In this document: in pieces, positions 63,985-64,000 of the stretch
Layout of the letters: each line of letters opens with the position of its first letter
Position numbering within the stretch: the stretch's first letter is position 1
Assembly (NCBI GenBank): GCA_963793845.1
Contig: CAWCBG010000002.1
Span: 62,001-126,000 of the forward strand
Direction: 5' to 3'
DNA from: CAWCBG01 sp963793845
GTDB lineage: Bacteria; Acidobacteriota; Terriglobia; Terriglobales; Acidobacteriaceae
Length of the DNA: 64,000 bases
The notes under the pieces: model-generated
Database searches by the model: none
What the model saw: the letters and a program-made list of their open reading frames with translations, nothing else
What the model was told of the DNA's origin: nothing
Made by a program: the position numbers and the translations under genes

Positions 63985-64000
63985 TGCCCGAACGACGGTG

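Overview
The window looks like a piece of the chromosome of a GC-rich soil or sediment bacterium, most likely Acidobacteriota (Terriglobia/Koribacter-like). This placement is inferred from the gene style: many secreted hydrolases of the DUF885, amidohydrolase and DPP4 types, a cytochrome-rich secretome, and an abundance of small palindromic repeats. No rRNA or tRNA gene was found to confirm it. Most of the sequence is ordinary chromosome with frequent strand switches, small operons and one insertion sequence.

Layout. 1-8.0 kb: partial ketopantoate reductase, a DUF885 secreted metallohydrolase, a transglycosylase-like protein, an OmpA-type lipoprotein, uvrC with a small membrane histidine-box protein behind it, and a DUF4337 protein. 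8.0-13 kb: repeat-bearing spacer, thiC, a HicBA toxin-antitoxin pair, a frameshifted APC permease and a GNAT enzyme. 13-18 kb: TetR regulator next to a Rieske oxygenase, an LTXXQ protein, an LssY_C protein and a 5'-nucleotidase. 18-24 kb: repeat-rich spacer, a TumE-type toxin-antitoxin pair, a DUF1579-like protein, a TIM-barrel isomerase, an IS110/IS1111-type element, and an EF-P. 24-34 kb: ECF sigma factor with a small membrane protein, secreted proteins, an HtrA protease, a tandem paralogue pair, a PilZ protein, an amidohydrolase and an M20 peptidase. 34-38.7 kb: a redox block (cytochrome-barrel fusion, pentaheme cytochrome, cysteine-rich Crp/Fnr regulator, hydrogenase protease, HypC). 38.8-43.5 kb: DNA polymerase IV, aminotransferase plus aldehyde dehydrogenase, response regulator. 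43.8-47.8 kb: a tight minus-strand operon of permease, adenosine-deaminase-family enzyme, Asp/Glu racemase and transglutaminase-like protein. 48.4-53.3 kb: amidohydrolase and DPP4 peptidase, small membrane protein, zinc-ribbon protein. 53.3-57.6 kb: an island of dispersed repeats with a decayed metalloprotease. 57.6-64 kb: rRNA methyltransferase, Hsp20 and ClpB (with a frameshift), repeats, and an unrecognised membrane-anchored protein.

The most interesting signals are not classical genes. The IS1111-type element sits precisely inside a dispersed palindromic element and has a structured non-coding stretch downstream of its transposase where a bridge RNA is expected. At least five families of dispersed repeats fill the spacers. 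Two long genes, an APC permease and clpB, carry a +1 frameshift at the same local motif CGCGCGG, which argues for sequence error or a shared slippage property. The cytochrome-barrel/pentaheme pair, with an Fnr-like regulator carrying N-terminal cysteines next to it, could be an uncharacterised electron-transfer module.
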